Source of the DNA: AC-32 sp035624425
Lineage (GTDB): Bacteria; Actinomycetota; Thermoleophilia; Gaiellales; Gaiellaceae
DNA length: 64,000 nucleotides
Reading direction: 5' to 3'
NCBI GenBank assembly: GCA_035624425.1
Contig: DASPRN010000087.1
Coordinates: forward strand, 12,194 to 76,193
A program made the translations under genes and the position numbers. The notes below the pieces were generated by a model. It was given only the letters and a program-made list of their open reading frames with translations, was not told the DNA's origin and made no database searches. Shown piece after piece: positions 25,095 to 34,888 of this stretch (its first letter is position 1; every line of letters begins with the position of its first letter).

Positions 25095-26141
25095 CTAGTT
25101 GTCCTCGTAGATCTCCTCGACGAAGCGCGAGAGCTCGTGCGCGGCCGACCGCACCGAGCGGAGCGCCTTCTCGTAGTCCATCCGCACCGGGCCAAGCAGG
25201 GTAACGGCGCCGAGCGTCCGGGTCGTGAGGCCGTAGGAGGCGCCGACGAGGGCGAGGTCGCGCAGCGCCGGATGGTCGAGCTCGGGGCCGACGCGCACGA
25301 AGGGCCGCCGGGGGTCGAGCGCCTGGCTGACGACCTCGAGCAGCGCGGCGCGCTTCTCCAGCACCTCGACCAGGCGCTGATAGGCGTCGAGCTCCTCGGC
25401 ACGGAGATCCTCGAGGAGCCCCGCGGTCCCTCCGACGTAGAGACCTTGCTCCTCGGAGACCAGCGCCTCGGAGAAGAGGGTCGCGACGGTCTCGAGGAAA
25501 GCCTGCTCGCGCACGCCGAGTCCAGGATCTTCGAGCCGGCGGCGGAGCAGGTGGCTACCGAGCTCCAGCCCCTGCACGCGGTCGTTCAGATACTGCGCGG
25601 CCCAGTTCGCGAGACCCGGATCGACCGGCTCGGGGAAGCGGTAGACCCGCTTCGTAACGCTGCCGGTCGAGGCGATCACGACGACCATCACCACCTGGGG
25701 CTGCAGGAGCAGGACCTCGACGTGGCGGACCGTCGCCGTGCCCAGCGGCGGGGCCGAGACCAGCGCGAGCAGGCGTGTCACGTCCGAGAGCATCTCGGTC
25801 GTCGCACGCAGGGCTGCGTCCACCTCGCTCCGGGCGGAGCGGAGGTCGAGCGGAAAGCCTTCCGGCTGTGGCTCGAGCTGCTCGAGCAGGCGGTCCGCGT
25901 AGTAGCGGTAGCCACGGTCGGTCGGCACGCGGCCCGCCGACGTGTGCGGGTGCATCAGCAGGCCGAGGGCCTCGAGCTCCGCCAGCTCGCTGCGCACGGT
26001 CGAGGGCGACACGTTCAGGCGCGTCCGCTCGACCAGGGTGCGCGAGCCGACTGGCTGCCCGGTTGCCACGTACTCCTCGACGACGCCGCGCAGGAGCGCC
26101 CGCTGCCGCGGACTGAGATCGATCTCGGCCGGGTCCCACAT
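25095..26141 (-). CDS. hrcA: Heat-inducible transcription repressor HrcA
   Basis: 348 residues. The N-terminal winged helix (LSPRQRALLRGVVEEYVATGQPVGSRTLVE, VSPSTVRSELAELE) is diagnostic, followed by the GAF-like domain and C-terminal VRMDYEKALRSVRSAAHELSRFVEEIYE. HrcA represses heat-shock operons through CIRCE, with GroEL as co-factor. It follows hemW by 14 nt and so is probably co-transcribed from lepA rather than only from its own promoter. Confidence 0.94.
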   Translation of the reverse strand: MWDPAEIDLSPRQRALLRGVVEEYVATGQPVGSRTLVERTRLNVSPSTVRSELAELEALGLLMHPHTSAGRVPTDRGYRYYADRLLEQLEPQPEGFPLDLRSARSEVDAALRATTEMLSDVTRLLALVSAPPLGTATVRHVEVLLLQPQVVMVVVIASTGSVTKRVYRFPEPVDPGLANWAAQYLNDRVQGLELGSHLLRRRLEDPGLGVREQAFLETVATLFSEALVSEEQGLYVGGTAGLLEDLRAEELDAYQRLVEVLEKRAALLEVVSQALDPRRPFVRVGPELDHPALRDLALVGASYGLTTRTLGAVTLLGPVRMDYEKALRSVRSAAHELSRFVEEIYEDN

Positions 26142-26155
26142 CGTTTGCAGGGATT

Positions 26156-27285
26156 TTAGGCCAGGAGCTCCGCCGTGACGCCACCGCCGAGGAAGCGGCC
26201 GCGCTTCGTCAGCGCGAGCGTGTCGCTCGCCGGGTCGCCGCGGCGGACGAGGCCGAGCCGCTCGAGCCGCTCGACGGCCGACCAGTCGACTGCCCGGTCG
26301 AGCCCGGTACCGAGCGCGAGCGGCTCGTCCAGGCGGAGCCCGAGCAGCACCCGCTCCGACCGCCGGACCGGCGCCGAGAGCTCCTCCACCTCCCGCGGGG
26401 GCGGCGTGCCCGCCGCGAGCGCCGCCAGGTAGGGGCCGAGGCGTGGTTTCGTCCGCCAGCGCCGTCCATGAATTGTCGAGACCGCGCCGATGCCGAGGCC
26501 CAGGTAGTCGCGGCTCCGCCAGTAGGCGAGGTTGTGGCGCGAGCGCAGGTCGCGCCCGTCCGCGAGCTGCGGCTTCCGGCAGAAGTTCGCCGTCTCGTAC
26601 CAGCGGTAGCCGGCTGCCGTCACGCGCGCGACGACGCGCTCGAAGTACGACTCCATCGCCTCGGCCTGGCGCGCGAGCTCGGCGCCGTGCGCGTGGGTGA
26701 AGCGCGTCCCCTGCTTCGCCTCCAGCTCGTAGCAGGAGAGGTGCTCCGGCTCCAGCGCGAGCGCCTCGCTCAGGTCGGCGTCGAGGTCGGCGGCGCCCTG
26801 GCCGGGGATCCCGTAGATGAGATCGAGCGAGATGTTGTCAAAGCCGACATCACGCAGAGCGTAGACGGCGCGCCGGACGTCGGCCGGGCTCGCGCGGCGC
26901 TCGAGCACCGCGAGCAGCCCCGGCTGGAAACTCTGCGCCCCGAGCGACACCCGCGTCACGCCGCTCTCGCGCAGCAGCGCCGCGACCACCGGCGTGACGG
27001 TCTCCGGGTTCGCCTCGACCGTGACCTCCTCGGCCGGCGGCAGGGCGTGCAACAGCCGCCGCAGCTCGCCGGGCGCGGTGAAGGTCGGCGTCCCGCCGCC
27101 GAGGAAGACGCTCTCGAGCCCCGGCGCCAGCACCTCGTGCTCGAGTGAGAGCTCGGCGAGCAGCGCGGTCACGTAGGCCTGGTGCTGACCGCCCCGCCCG
27201 ACGACGGTGACGAAGTCGCAGTACCCGCAGCGCGACGCGCAGAACGGCAGGTGCACGTACAGGTGCCGGACCGCCCCGCCGGCGC

Positions 27286-27289
<4 letters not shown>
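26156..27289 (-). CDS. hemW: Radical SAM protein HemW (haem chaperone)
   Basis: 377 residues from GTG in a GTGA overlap with the lepA stop. LYVHLPFCASRCGYCDF holds the CxxxCxxC cluster, and GGGTPT and the SAM-binding VEANPETVT follow. The CYDF-type motif (CGYCDF) fits HemW rather than HemN, which is more extended. HemW was long annotated as coproporphyrinogen oxidase but acts in haem delivery. The C-terminal HemN_C domain is complete. Confidence 0.92.
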
Positions 27290-29079
<1,790 letters not shown>

Positions 29080-29081
29080 TG

Positions 29082-29585
29082 CTACTGAGCGTAGCGGCGT
29101 TCCAGCCGCAGCAGCCGGTGCGGGACCCCCTCCTCCTCGATGTCGCCGACGTGCCGGAAGCCCGCCTTTTCGAACGCGCGCCAGGAGCGGCGATTGGACT
29201 CCTCGACAGTGGCGACGCAGGCGCTGGTCTCGGGGCGCGCGAAGACAACCTCCCGCGCGAACGCCCGCAGCACCTCGCGTCCGAGGCCGCGCCCGACGAG
29301 CTCCTCCTCGCCGATCAGCAGGTCGACACCGGCGAGGCCGGGCTCCGCGCCGACGAGCTCCTCCCACTCGGGGCTGTCGGCGACGAGGTAGGTCTGGATA
29401 AGTCCCGCCGGCCTGGCGTCGACGACGATGAGGTACTGGTCGGTGCGGCCCTCCTCGATTCCTTGCCGCCGCTTGTCGATCGCCTCGTCGACCGAATCGC
29501 GCCACCAGCGGCGGACGTGCTCTCGCCCGAGCCAGCCCCGGACGAGCGGCAGGTCCTCCTCCCGGAGCGGCTGGACCTCGATCAC
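29082..29585 (-). CDS. GNAT acetyltransferase, AAC(6')-like
   Basis: 167 residues. MIEVQPLREEDLPLVRGWLGREHVRRWW and DLLIGEEELVGRGLGREVLRAFAREV (acetyl-CoA loop) resemble the AAC(6')/IucB-like group; EESNRRSWRAFEKAGFRHVG is the C-terminal GNAT strand. Some relatives modify aminoglycosides or siderophore precursors, but the substrate cannot be told. It overlaps murJ in ATGA and ends 2 nt before lepA. Confidence 0.85.
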   Translation of the reverse strand: MIEVQPLREEDLPLVRGWLGREHVRRWWRDSVDEAIDKRRQGIEEGRTDQYLIVVDARPAGLIQTYLVADSPEWEELVGAEPGLAGVDLLIGEEELVGRGLGREVLRAFAREVVFARPETSACVATVEESNRRSWRAFEKAGFRHVGDIEEEGVPHRLLRLERRYAQ

Positions 29586-31147
29586 GGCTCGCGTGAGCGC
29601 AGCGACAGGAGCGCGTTGAGCTCACGCACGTGGAGCAGCCTGCAGGCCCCGAGGTAGAGCGCGGTCGCGGCGACGAGCGCCGGGAGCAGCGAGCCGAGCT
29701 GCCCGGCGAGCGAGCGGCCGAGCGCGTCGTCGAGTGGCAGCCAGACGAAGTAGGCGAGGGCGGCGACCGCGGAGGCGAGGACGATCCGCCCGAGGGCGGG
29801 CAGAGTCTGGCCGAGGTCGATCCTCCCGAGCCGGCGGCGCAGGAACCAGAGCAGCAGGCCGGCGCCGGCGACGTTCACGAGGCTGGTGGAGAGCGGAATC
29901 CCCCAGACGCCGAAGCCGTAGAACGCCCAGTCGAGCAATGCGTTGAGCCCGAGGTTCACGAGCGCGACGACGGTGGGTATCCAGTTCTCCTGCAGGCTGA
30001 AGAAGCCGCGGTTGAGCATCAGCATCCAGCCGTTGAAGACGAGCCCGCCGGAGAAGGCAGCGAGGGCGCCCGCGGTCACCGGGGTCTGGTCTGGGCGCCA
30101 ATGCCCGTGCTGGTAGACGATCCGGATGATCGGCTCGGCGAGCACGGCCGTGACCACGCCGGCGGGGATGAGCAGGAAACCGATCTGGCGCAGGCCGAGA
30201 TTGACGCGGTCGCGGAAACCGGCCAGGTCCCCGCGCGCCGCCAGACGCGAGAGCGATGGGAAAAGCACTGTCGCGATCGCGACTGAGAACATGCCCTGCG
30301 GGAGCATGTAGAGGCGGAAGGCCTTGTCGATCGCGGTCGGCGCAAGGAGCGGGTCGATCAGGCGCGAGGCGAAGATCGAGTCGACGACGGCGTTGAAGTT
30401 GATCAGCCCGAGTCCGATGGTCACGGGGATCATCAGCCTGAAGACGTTCCGGACAGCGGGGTCGCGCCAGTCGAGCACGAGCTGGAGGCGCCCGTCCAGG
30501 CCACGGAGCCAGGGCACGGGTAAGAGCACCTGGATCAGCGTCCCGACCAGGACCGAGCCGGCGTAGATGTAGAGCTGGGTGTCGACGTTGTCGGTCCGGG
30601 GGACGCCGAGGACGAGGCCCAGGATGATCGCCAGGTTCCAGAACACCGGCGTGATGGCGGGAATCGCGAACTGCTCGTAGCTGTTGAGGATCCCGACGAT
30701 CACGCCCGAGACGCCGAGCAGCGCGACGATCGGGAAGAGGATCCGCGAGAGCGTGATCGCGAGCTCCTTATCGCCTCCGGGGTTTCCGAAGGGCGCGATG
30801 ATGAGCGGGGCGAGGAGGATCAGAAGCGCAGTGAGCGCGCCGAGACCGAGGAGCATCAGCCAGAAGAGGCTCGAGGCGACGCGCCAGGCGCGCTTGCGGT
30901 CGCCCTTCTCCAGCAGCTCGCTGAAGACGGGCACGAACGCGGAGGAAAGCGCCTGGTCGGCGACCAGCGAGCGGAAGAGGTTCGGCACCTGGAAGGCGAC
31001 CGTGAAGGCGTTGATCTTGCCCTGGGCGCCGAAGTAGTAGGCAGCTACGACCTCGCGGACGAGGCCGAGGATGCGGGAGATGCCGGTGGCAAGCGAGAAG
31101 ATCGCCGTCGACCACGCGAGCCGTCGGCCGCGAGGCGGCTCGTCCAC
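29582..31147 (-). CDS. murJ: Lipid II flippase MurJ
   Basis: 521 residues with about 14 membrane helices. ISRILGLVREVVAAYYFG and AFQVPNLFRSLVADQALSSAFVPVFSELL are the MurJ/MviN signatures. It moves lipid II across the membrane for peptidoglycan synthesis. No pseudokinase domain is attached, unlike mycobacterial MviN. It is divergent from rpsT, with phased-repeat site C between them. Confidence 0.92.
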   Translation of the reverse strand: MDEPPRGRRLAWSTAIFSLATGISRILGLVREVVAAYYFGAQGKINAFTVAFQVPNLFRSLVADQALSSAFVPVFSELLEKGDRKRAWRVASSLFWLMLLGLGALTALLILLAPLIIAPFGNPGGDKELAITLSRILFPIVALLGVSGVIVGILNSYEQFAIPAITPVFWNLAIILGLVLGVPRTDNVDTQLYIYAGSVLVGTLIQVLLPVPWLRGLDGRLQLVLDWRDPAVRNVFRLMIPVTIGLGLINFNAVVDSIFASRLIDPLLAPTAIDKAFRLYMLPQGMFSVAIATVLFPSLSRLAARGDLAGFRDRVNLGLRQIGFLLIPAGVVTAVLAEPIIRIVYQHGHWRPDQTPVTAGALAAFSGGLVFNGWMLMLNRGFFSLQENWIPTVVALVNLGLNALLDWAFYGFGVWGIPLSTSLVNVAGAGLLLWFLRRRLGRIDLGQTLPALGRIVLASAVAALAYFVWLPLDDALGRSLAGQLGSLLPALVAATALYLGACRLLHVRELNALLSLRSREP

Positions 31148-31271
31148 GGGGCCGAGTATAGGAAGCGACTCAGCCGGTGCCGCGTCGCAAGAACCGGGGC
31201 GGCTTTGCGGGGCGCTGGTACCCGTTGACCTCCTCCCCGCTATGAGCCTATTGGCGGGATACGCACGGGTG

Positions 31272-31299
31272 GGTGACCTGAATGTGCCGAATGTGTGCC
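31272..31299. promoter_or_regulatory. Phased hexamer site C (three hexamers)
   Basis: On plus GGTGAC, TGTGCC and TGTGCC start at 31272, 31283 and 31294, 11 bp apart; ACGCAC at 31261 continues the phase. It aligns with site F hexamer by hexamer. It lies between divergent murJ and rpsT, about 80 nt upstream of rpsT. The flanking ACCTCCTCCCCG also occurs, on the other strand, in the 43-bp element at A and B. Confidence 0.5.
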
Positions 31300-31379
31300 A
31301 CTTGGGGGGCCCGCCGCCGGTGAGCTCGGGGCGGTGGCTGCTACCATCGGCCGGCCCGCTCCGCGGGCTCTTTCACGCT

Positions 31380-31646
31380 ATGCCGAACATCAAGCAGCAG
31401 AAGAAGCGCGTCCGCACAGCGGCGCAGGAGCGCCTCGAGAACCTGCGCTACGCCTCGACCGTGAAGACGCTCACGCGCCGGTTGCGAACGGCCGTCGCCG
31501 ACGGCGATCGCGACCGCGTCGCCGCGGACCACCGCGAGCTCGTGCGCTGGATCGACAAGGCTGCGGCCAACGGCGCCATGCACCGCAACACCGCCGCGCG
31601 CAAGAAGGCGCAGGCCGCGAAGCTCGTCTCCGGAAGCTCCTCCTAG
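31380..31646 (+). CDS. rpsT: 30S ribosomal protein S20
   Basis: 88 residues, very basic. MPNIKQQKKRVRTAAQERLENL and the C-terminal IDKAAANGAMHRNTAARKKAQAAKL are characteristic of S20, which binds 16S rRNA and nucleates assembly. It is divergent from murJ and convergent with holA, the usual arrangement. A GC-rich hairpin (GGCCCGCTCCGCGGGCT) sits 14 nt before the ATG and may serve feedback control, which is inference. Confidence 0.96.
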   Translation: MPNIKQQKKRVRTAAQERLENLRYASTVKTLTRRLRTAVADGDRDRVAADHRELVRWIDKAAANGAMHRNTAARKKAQAAKLVSGSSS

Positions 31647-31654
31647 CGCAGCGC

Positions 31655-32638
31655 TCAGGCCGTCGCGGCCCCTCGCGCGACGTCGATCAGCGCCCGGGTG
31701 AACTCGAGCTCGCCCGGGAGCTTGCTGCCGCCCTTCAGCGCGTGGTCGAGCCGCGCCAGCCGGACGATCGCCTCGTCGAGCTCGTCCTCGCTGAAGTTTC
31801 CGGCCTGCTCGTAGAGCTTCTGGACGTAGTAGCGGTTTCGCTTCAGCCGCTCGGCCGCCGCGGCCGGCGGAACCCCTTCGGCGTCGAGGCGACGGCACTC
31901 GCGGACGCGCCCGACGTGCGACGTCATCAGGCCGGCCGTCCGCAGGAGAACGTCCCGGGTTGCGTCGCCGGAGCGCTCGATGATCCGCTCGCTTGCGGCG
32001 AGGACACCGGGGACGTCCCTGGCTCCCCACGCGTCCGTCAGGTCGAAGGGCGGGGCTTCGGCGCGGGCCGGTACCAGCGCGGCCACCTCCCGCTCGCCGA
32101 TCCGCTCCCCGGCGGCCCAGGTCGCCAGCTTGTCGATCTCGGTTGCGAGCTCGTCGGCGTTCTCGCCGACGAGCTCGACGATCGCCCGGGCTGCCTCCGG
32201 GTCGACGAGCACTCCGCGCTCGCGGAGCTGGGCCTCGACCCAGCGCGGCAAGTCGGCCTTGCGTCCGCGCTTGGGCAGGTCGTAGACGAGCACCTCGCCC
32301 GCCTTCGCGACGGCTTTCGCGAGCGGCGAGTCGCCCTTGACCTCGTCCCCCACAAGCACGAGGACCGACGTCGGCGCCGGGCGTGGGAGGTACTCGCCGA
32401 GAGCCTTCAGGTCGGCGGCTTTCCAGCGCTGGACGTGCTCGATGATCACCAGGCGGCGCTCGACCGCAAAGAGGCCAAGGGCGTTGCAGGCCGCGACGGC
32501 GTCCTCGCCGCTCGCTTCCTGGGCGGAGAGGATCTCCGTCGCGTCGTCGCCGATTCGGTCGCGGAGCCGACGCAGGGCGCGGCCGACCTTCGGACGATCG
32601 GTGCCGGTGATCAGGTAGACCGGAGCGAGCTCTGCCAC
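31655..32638 (-). CDS. holA: DNA polymerase III subunit delta
   Basis: About 327 residues from GTG at MAELAPVYLITGTDRPKV; a TTG at 32647 is an alternative. PVYLITGTDRPKVGRALRRLRDRI and the C-terminal DLTDAWGARDVPGVLAASERII and RYYVQKLYEQAGNFSEDEL are typical HolA domains I-III. It opens the sliding clamp in the clamp loader. It overlaps the 3' end of comEC by 28 nt, keeping the common comEA-comEC-holA order. Confidence 0.9.
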   Translation of the reverse strand: MAELAPVYLITGTDRPKVGRALRRLRDRIGDDATEILSAQEASGEDAVAACNALGLFAVERRLVIIEHVQRWKAADLKALGEYLPRPAPTSVLVLVGDEVKGDSPLAKAVAKAGEVLVYDLPKRGRKADLPRWVEAQLRERGVLVDPEAARAIVELVGENADELATEIDKLATWAAGERIGEREVAALVPARAEAPPFDLTDAWGARDVPGVLAASERIIERSGDATRDVLLRTAGLMTSHVGRVRECRRLDAEGVPPAAAAERLKRNRYYVQKLYEQAGNFSEDELDEAIVRLARLDHALKGGSKLPGELEFTRALIDVARGAATA

Positions 32639-34062
32639 CGCCGCCAAGCATAGGCGGCGCCGAGCGAGGCGAGCAGGACGACGGCCAGCAGGCCGCGGCC
32701 GGAGCGAAGCTGTGCTCCGGGCAGGCCGCCGAAGAACCGGGCGCAGCCGGCCAGATAGGCGGCGCACCAGCCGTTGAGCCAGGCGATCGTCGCGGCCGCG
32801 GGAGGGAAGACGAGCGCCGCAGCGGCGGCGGCGAACGCCAGATAGAGCAGCGGGGCGACGGCGGGCTCCGCGAGCGCGTTCGCCGGCACCGTCAGCAGCG
32901 GCACCGCGTGAAACTGGAGCCAGAGGATCGGAGCGGTCACGAGGCCGCAGGCGGTGGAGACGGCCAGCGCGGCAGCCAGCTTCGCGGGCAGCGGGTAGCC
33001 CTCGAGGCGGGCCAGGAACCGCGGCACGAGCAGGAAGATCGCCGCAACCGCGGCAAACGAGAGCTGGAAGCCGGCGTCGAGCACGTCGTACGGGTTCCAC
33101 GCAAGGAGGGCAAGCGCCGCGAGCAGGAGGAAGTACCAGCGGTCGGCGGATCGTGCGGCAAGCCACGCGAGCGAGCCAAGGGCTCCGACCACCCCGGCCC
33201 GGACGACGGACGGCTGGGGCCCGACTGCGAGCACGTACCCGCCGATCGCGGTCAACGCCCCGACCTGCCCCAGCCAGCGCGGCAGCCCGATCAACCAGGC
33301 GAGGGCGAGCGCGCCCGCGGCGACCAACGCCACGTTCTGGCCGGAAACCGCCAGGAGATGGTAGAGGCCCGAAGCGCGGAAGCGGTTGCGCAGGTTCGCC
33401 GAGAGCGCCTGCTCGTCACCGAGAACGACACCCTCGACGACTCCGCGGCGCTCGCCGCTCAGCCTGCTTGCGGTCGATCGCGCGAGCGCGGCGCGCAGTC
33501 GGTCGGCGACGCCCCAGAGGCCGCCCCGGTGTCCGACCAGCTTCCAGCGGTCGGCGCGGAGAACGACGTGAACGCCTTGGTGCCTGAGCCAGGTGCGCTC
33601 GTCGAAGCCGTGCGACGCCGGCCGAGGCAGGCGGACCGTTGTGATCGCCTCGAGCACGGCTCCCTGCGGAGGCGCGCGACCCAGTGGAAGCTCGAGCAAG
33701 ACGGGCTCGTGGAAGCGCAGCCGGCCGAAACGCCTCACTTCCGCCGGAAGCCGCAGTTGGAACGGGCTTACGCGTGAAGGTCCGGTCACCACCAGTTGTG
33801 AGCGCTCTGCCGTGCCCACGCGCGGGAGAAGAACGCTGCGGTCGAGGGCCTCAAGGCGGGCGCTTCCCCACCACCAGCCGGTCAGGACGAGAGCCGCCGC
33901 CAGCAGTGGCGCGCGACGTGACGCGTCGCGCATCGCGGCCGCGAGGAGACTGGCTCCGGCCGCGAGCCCAATGGCCGCCCGCGGCAGGCGCGCAAGATTC
34001 GCCGCAACGATGCCTATGCAGATCGCGGCCGCGTAGACGTGAGGCGAGCGCCAGTCGTTCAC
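32611..34062 (-). CDS. comEC: ComEC-like DNA-uptake channel, lacking the beta-lactamase domain
   Basis: 483 residues from GTG in a GTGA overlap with comEA. It contains the N-terminal OB-like segment and the competence membrane domain with SGLYHLLAVSGQNVALVA. Full-length ComEC has a C-terminal metallo-beta-lactamase domain (~250 residues) that degrades one strand; here the frame stops right after the last helices. The missing domain may be encoded elsewhere. Helix content about ten. DNA translocation role is from the family. Confidence 0.88.
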   Translation of the reverse strand: MNDWRSPHVYAAAICIGIVAANLARLPRAAIGLAAGASLLAAAMRDASRRAPLLAAALVLTGWWWGSARLEALDRSVLLPRVGTAERSQLVVTGPSRVSPFQLRLPAEVRRFGRLRFHEPVLLELPLGRAPPQGAVLEAITTVRLPRPASHGFDERTWLRHQGVHVVLRADRWKLVGHRGGLWGVADRLRAALARSTASRLSGERRGVVEGVVLGDEQALSANLRNRFRASGLYHLLAVSGQNVALVAAGALALAWLIGLPRWLGQVGALTAIGGYVLAVGPQPSVVRAGVVGALGSLAWLAARSADRWYFLLLAALALLAWNPYDVLDAGFQLSFAAVAAIFLLVPRFLARLEGYPLPAKLAAALAVSTACGLVTAPILWLQFHAVPLLTVPANALAEPAVAPLLYLAFAAAAAALVFPPAAATIAWLNGWCAAYLAGCARFFGGLPGAQLRSGRGLLAVVLLASLGAAYAWRRWQSSLRST

Positions 34063-34658
34063 GGGACGACCAGGTCCCGGAGCTGATCCAGCCGTTTCGG
34101 GCCGATTCCCGAGACCGCGTCGAGCTCGTCGACCGAGCTGAAGGCTCCGTGCTTCGTGCGGTAGTCGAGAATCTTCTGGGCCATCACCGGTCCGATCCCG
34201 GGCAAGGTCTCGAGCTGCTCCAGCGTCGCGGTGCTCAGCTGCACGGGAGCGGCGGGCCCTGCGCCGGCGCCGGATGCGCTCGGCGCAATGGTCGCCCCGG
34301 CTGCACCGCGCTTGGGCACGACGACCTGCTCGCCATCGGCCAATGGCGCTGCGAGGTTCACTTGTGCGAGCTCGGCTTTGCCGGTCGCGCCCCCCGCCTG
34401 CGCGACCGCGTCCGCGATCCGCGAGCCCTGCGGCAGCCGGTAGAGACCCGGTTGCCTGACGGCGCCGACGACGTCCACGACGACGCGGGCGGCCGAAGCC
34501 CCGGTCGCGCTCGCGCCGGGAGCCGGCGGCGGGGGGAGCGGGGCCGCCGGCGTGGTCGTTCCCGCCGGCAGCACGTAACGGACCGCGAGCAGGAGCAGCG
34601 CGAGCGCGACCGCGGCGGCGAGGAGGGCGCGCCGCCGCTGGAGGAGGAACTCCGGCAT
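34059..34658 (-). CDS. comEA: ComEA-like DNA-binding competence protein
   Basis: 199 residues from ATG at MPEFLLQRRRALL. One N-terminal membrane helix (11-30), a Pro-rich linker, an SLBB domain (VVVDVVGAVRQPGLYRLPQGSRIADAV, PLADGEQVVVP) and C-terminal helix-hairpin-helix repeats (LEQLETLPGIGPVMAQKILDYR, GIGPKRLDQLRDL). It captures DNA for ComEC. The long upstream region with site D suggests a regulated promoter. Confidence 0.92.
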   Translation of the reverse strand: MPEFLLQRRRALLAAAVALALLLLAVRYVLPAGTTTPAAPLPPPPAPGASATGASAARVVVDVVGAVRQPGLYRLPQGSRIADAVAQAGGATGKAELAQVNLAAPLADGEQVVVPKRGAAGATIAPSASGAGAGPAAPVQLSTATLEQLETLPGIGPVMAQKILDYRTKHGAFSSVDELDAVSGIGPKRLDQLRDLVVP

Positions 34659-34680
34659 GGCTCGAGGGTGCCCGAGGAGA

Positions 34681-34742
34681 TGTGACGCGTGGGTGACCTC
34701 TTCGTGGCGGAGGTGCCACGAAATCGGCACACAAACGGCACA
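34681..34742. promoter_or_regulatory. Phased hexamer site D (six hexamers)
   Basis: On plus, TGTGAC (34681), GGTGAC (34692), CGTGGC (34703), TGCCAC (34714), CGGCAC (34725) and CGGCAC (34736) occur every 11 bp. The last two, read on minus, give TGTGCC-GTTTG-TGTGCC, matching sites C and E. It lies directly upstream of comEA. This is the longest array in the window. Confidence 0.55.
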
Positions 34743-34810
34743 TTCGGGCCGCGGGGAGCGGGTACCGTCCCTAGCCCCCACCCACCCCGGGGGCGCGCGC
34801 GTGAACTAGT

Positions 34811-34852
34811 ACGGAGGCTCGCACGGAGGCTCGCGCCGACACGGAGGCTCGC
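34811..34852. repeat. Short tandem repeat, three copies of ACGGAGGCTCGC
   Basis: Exact 12-bp copies lie at 34811-34822, 34823-34834 and 34841-34852, the last after a 6-nt spacer. They fill the gap between the leuS stop and comEA region D. No coding sense is apparent. Slipped replication would explain them. Confidence 0.8.
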
Positions 34853-34888
34853 GCCCGCGGGCGGGTGCTCACGGGCAGCCGGCGGGCC

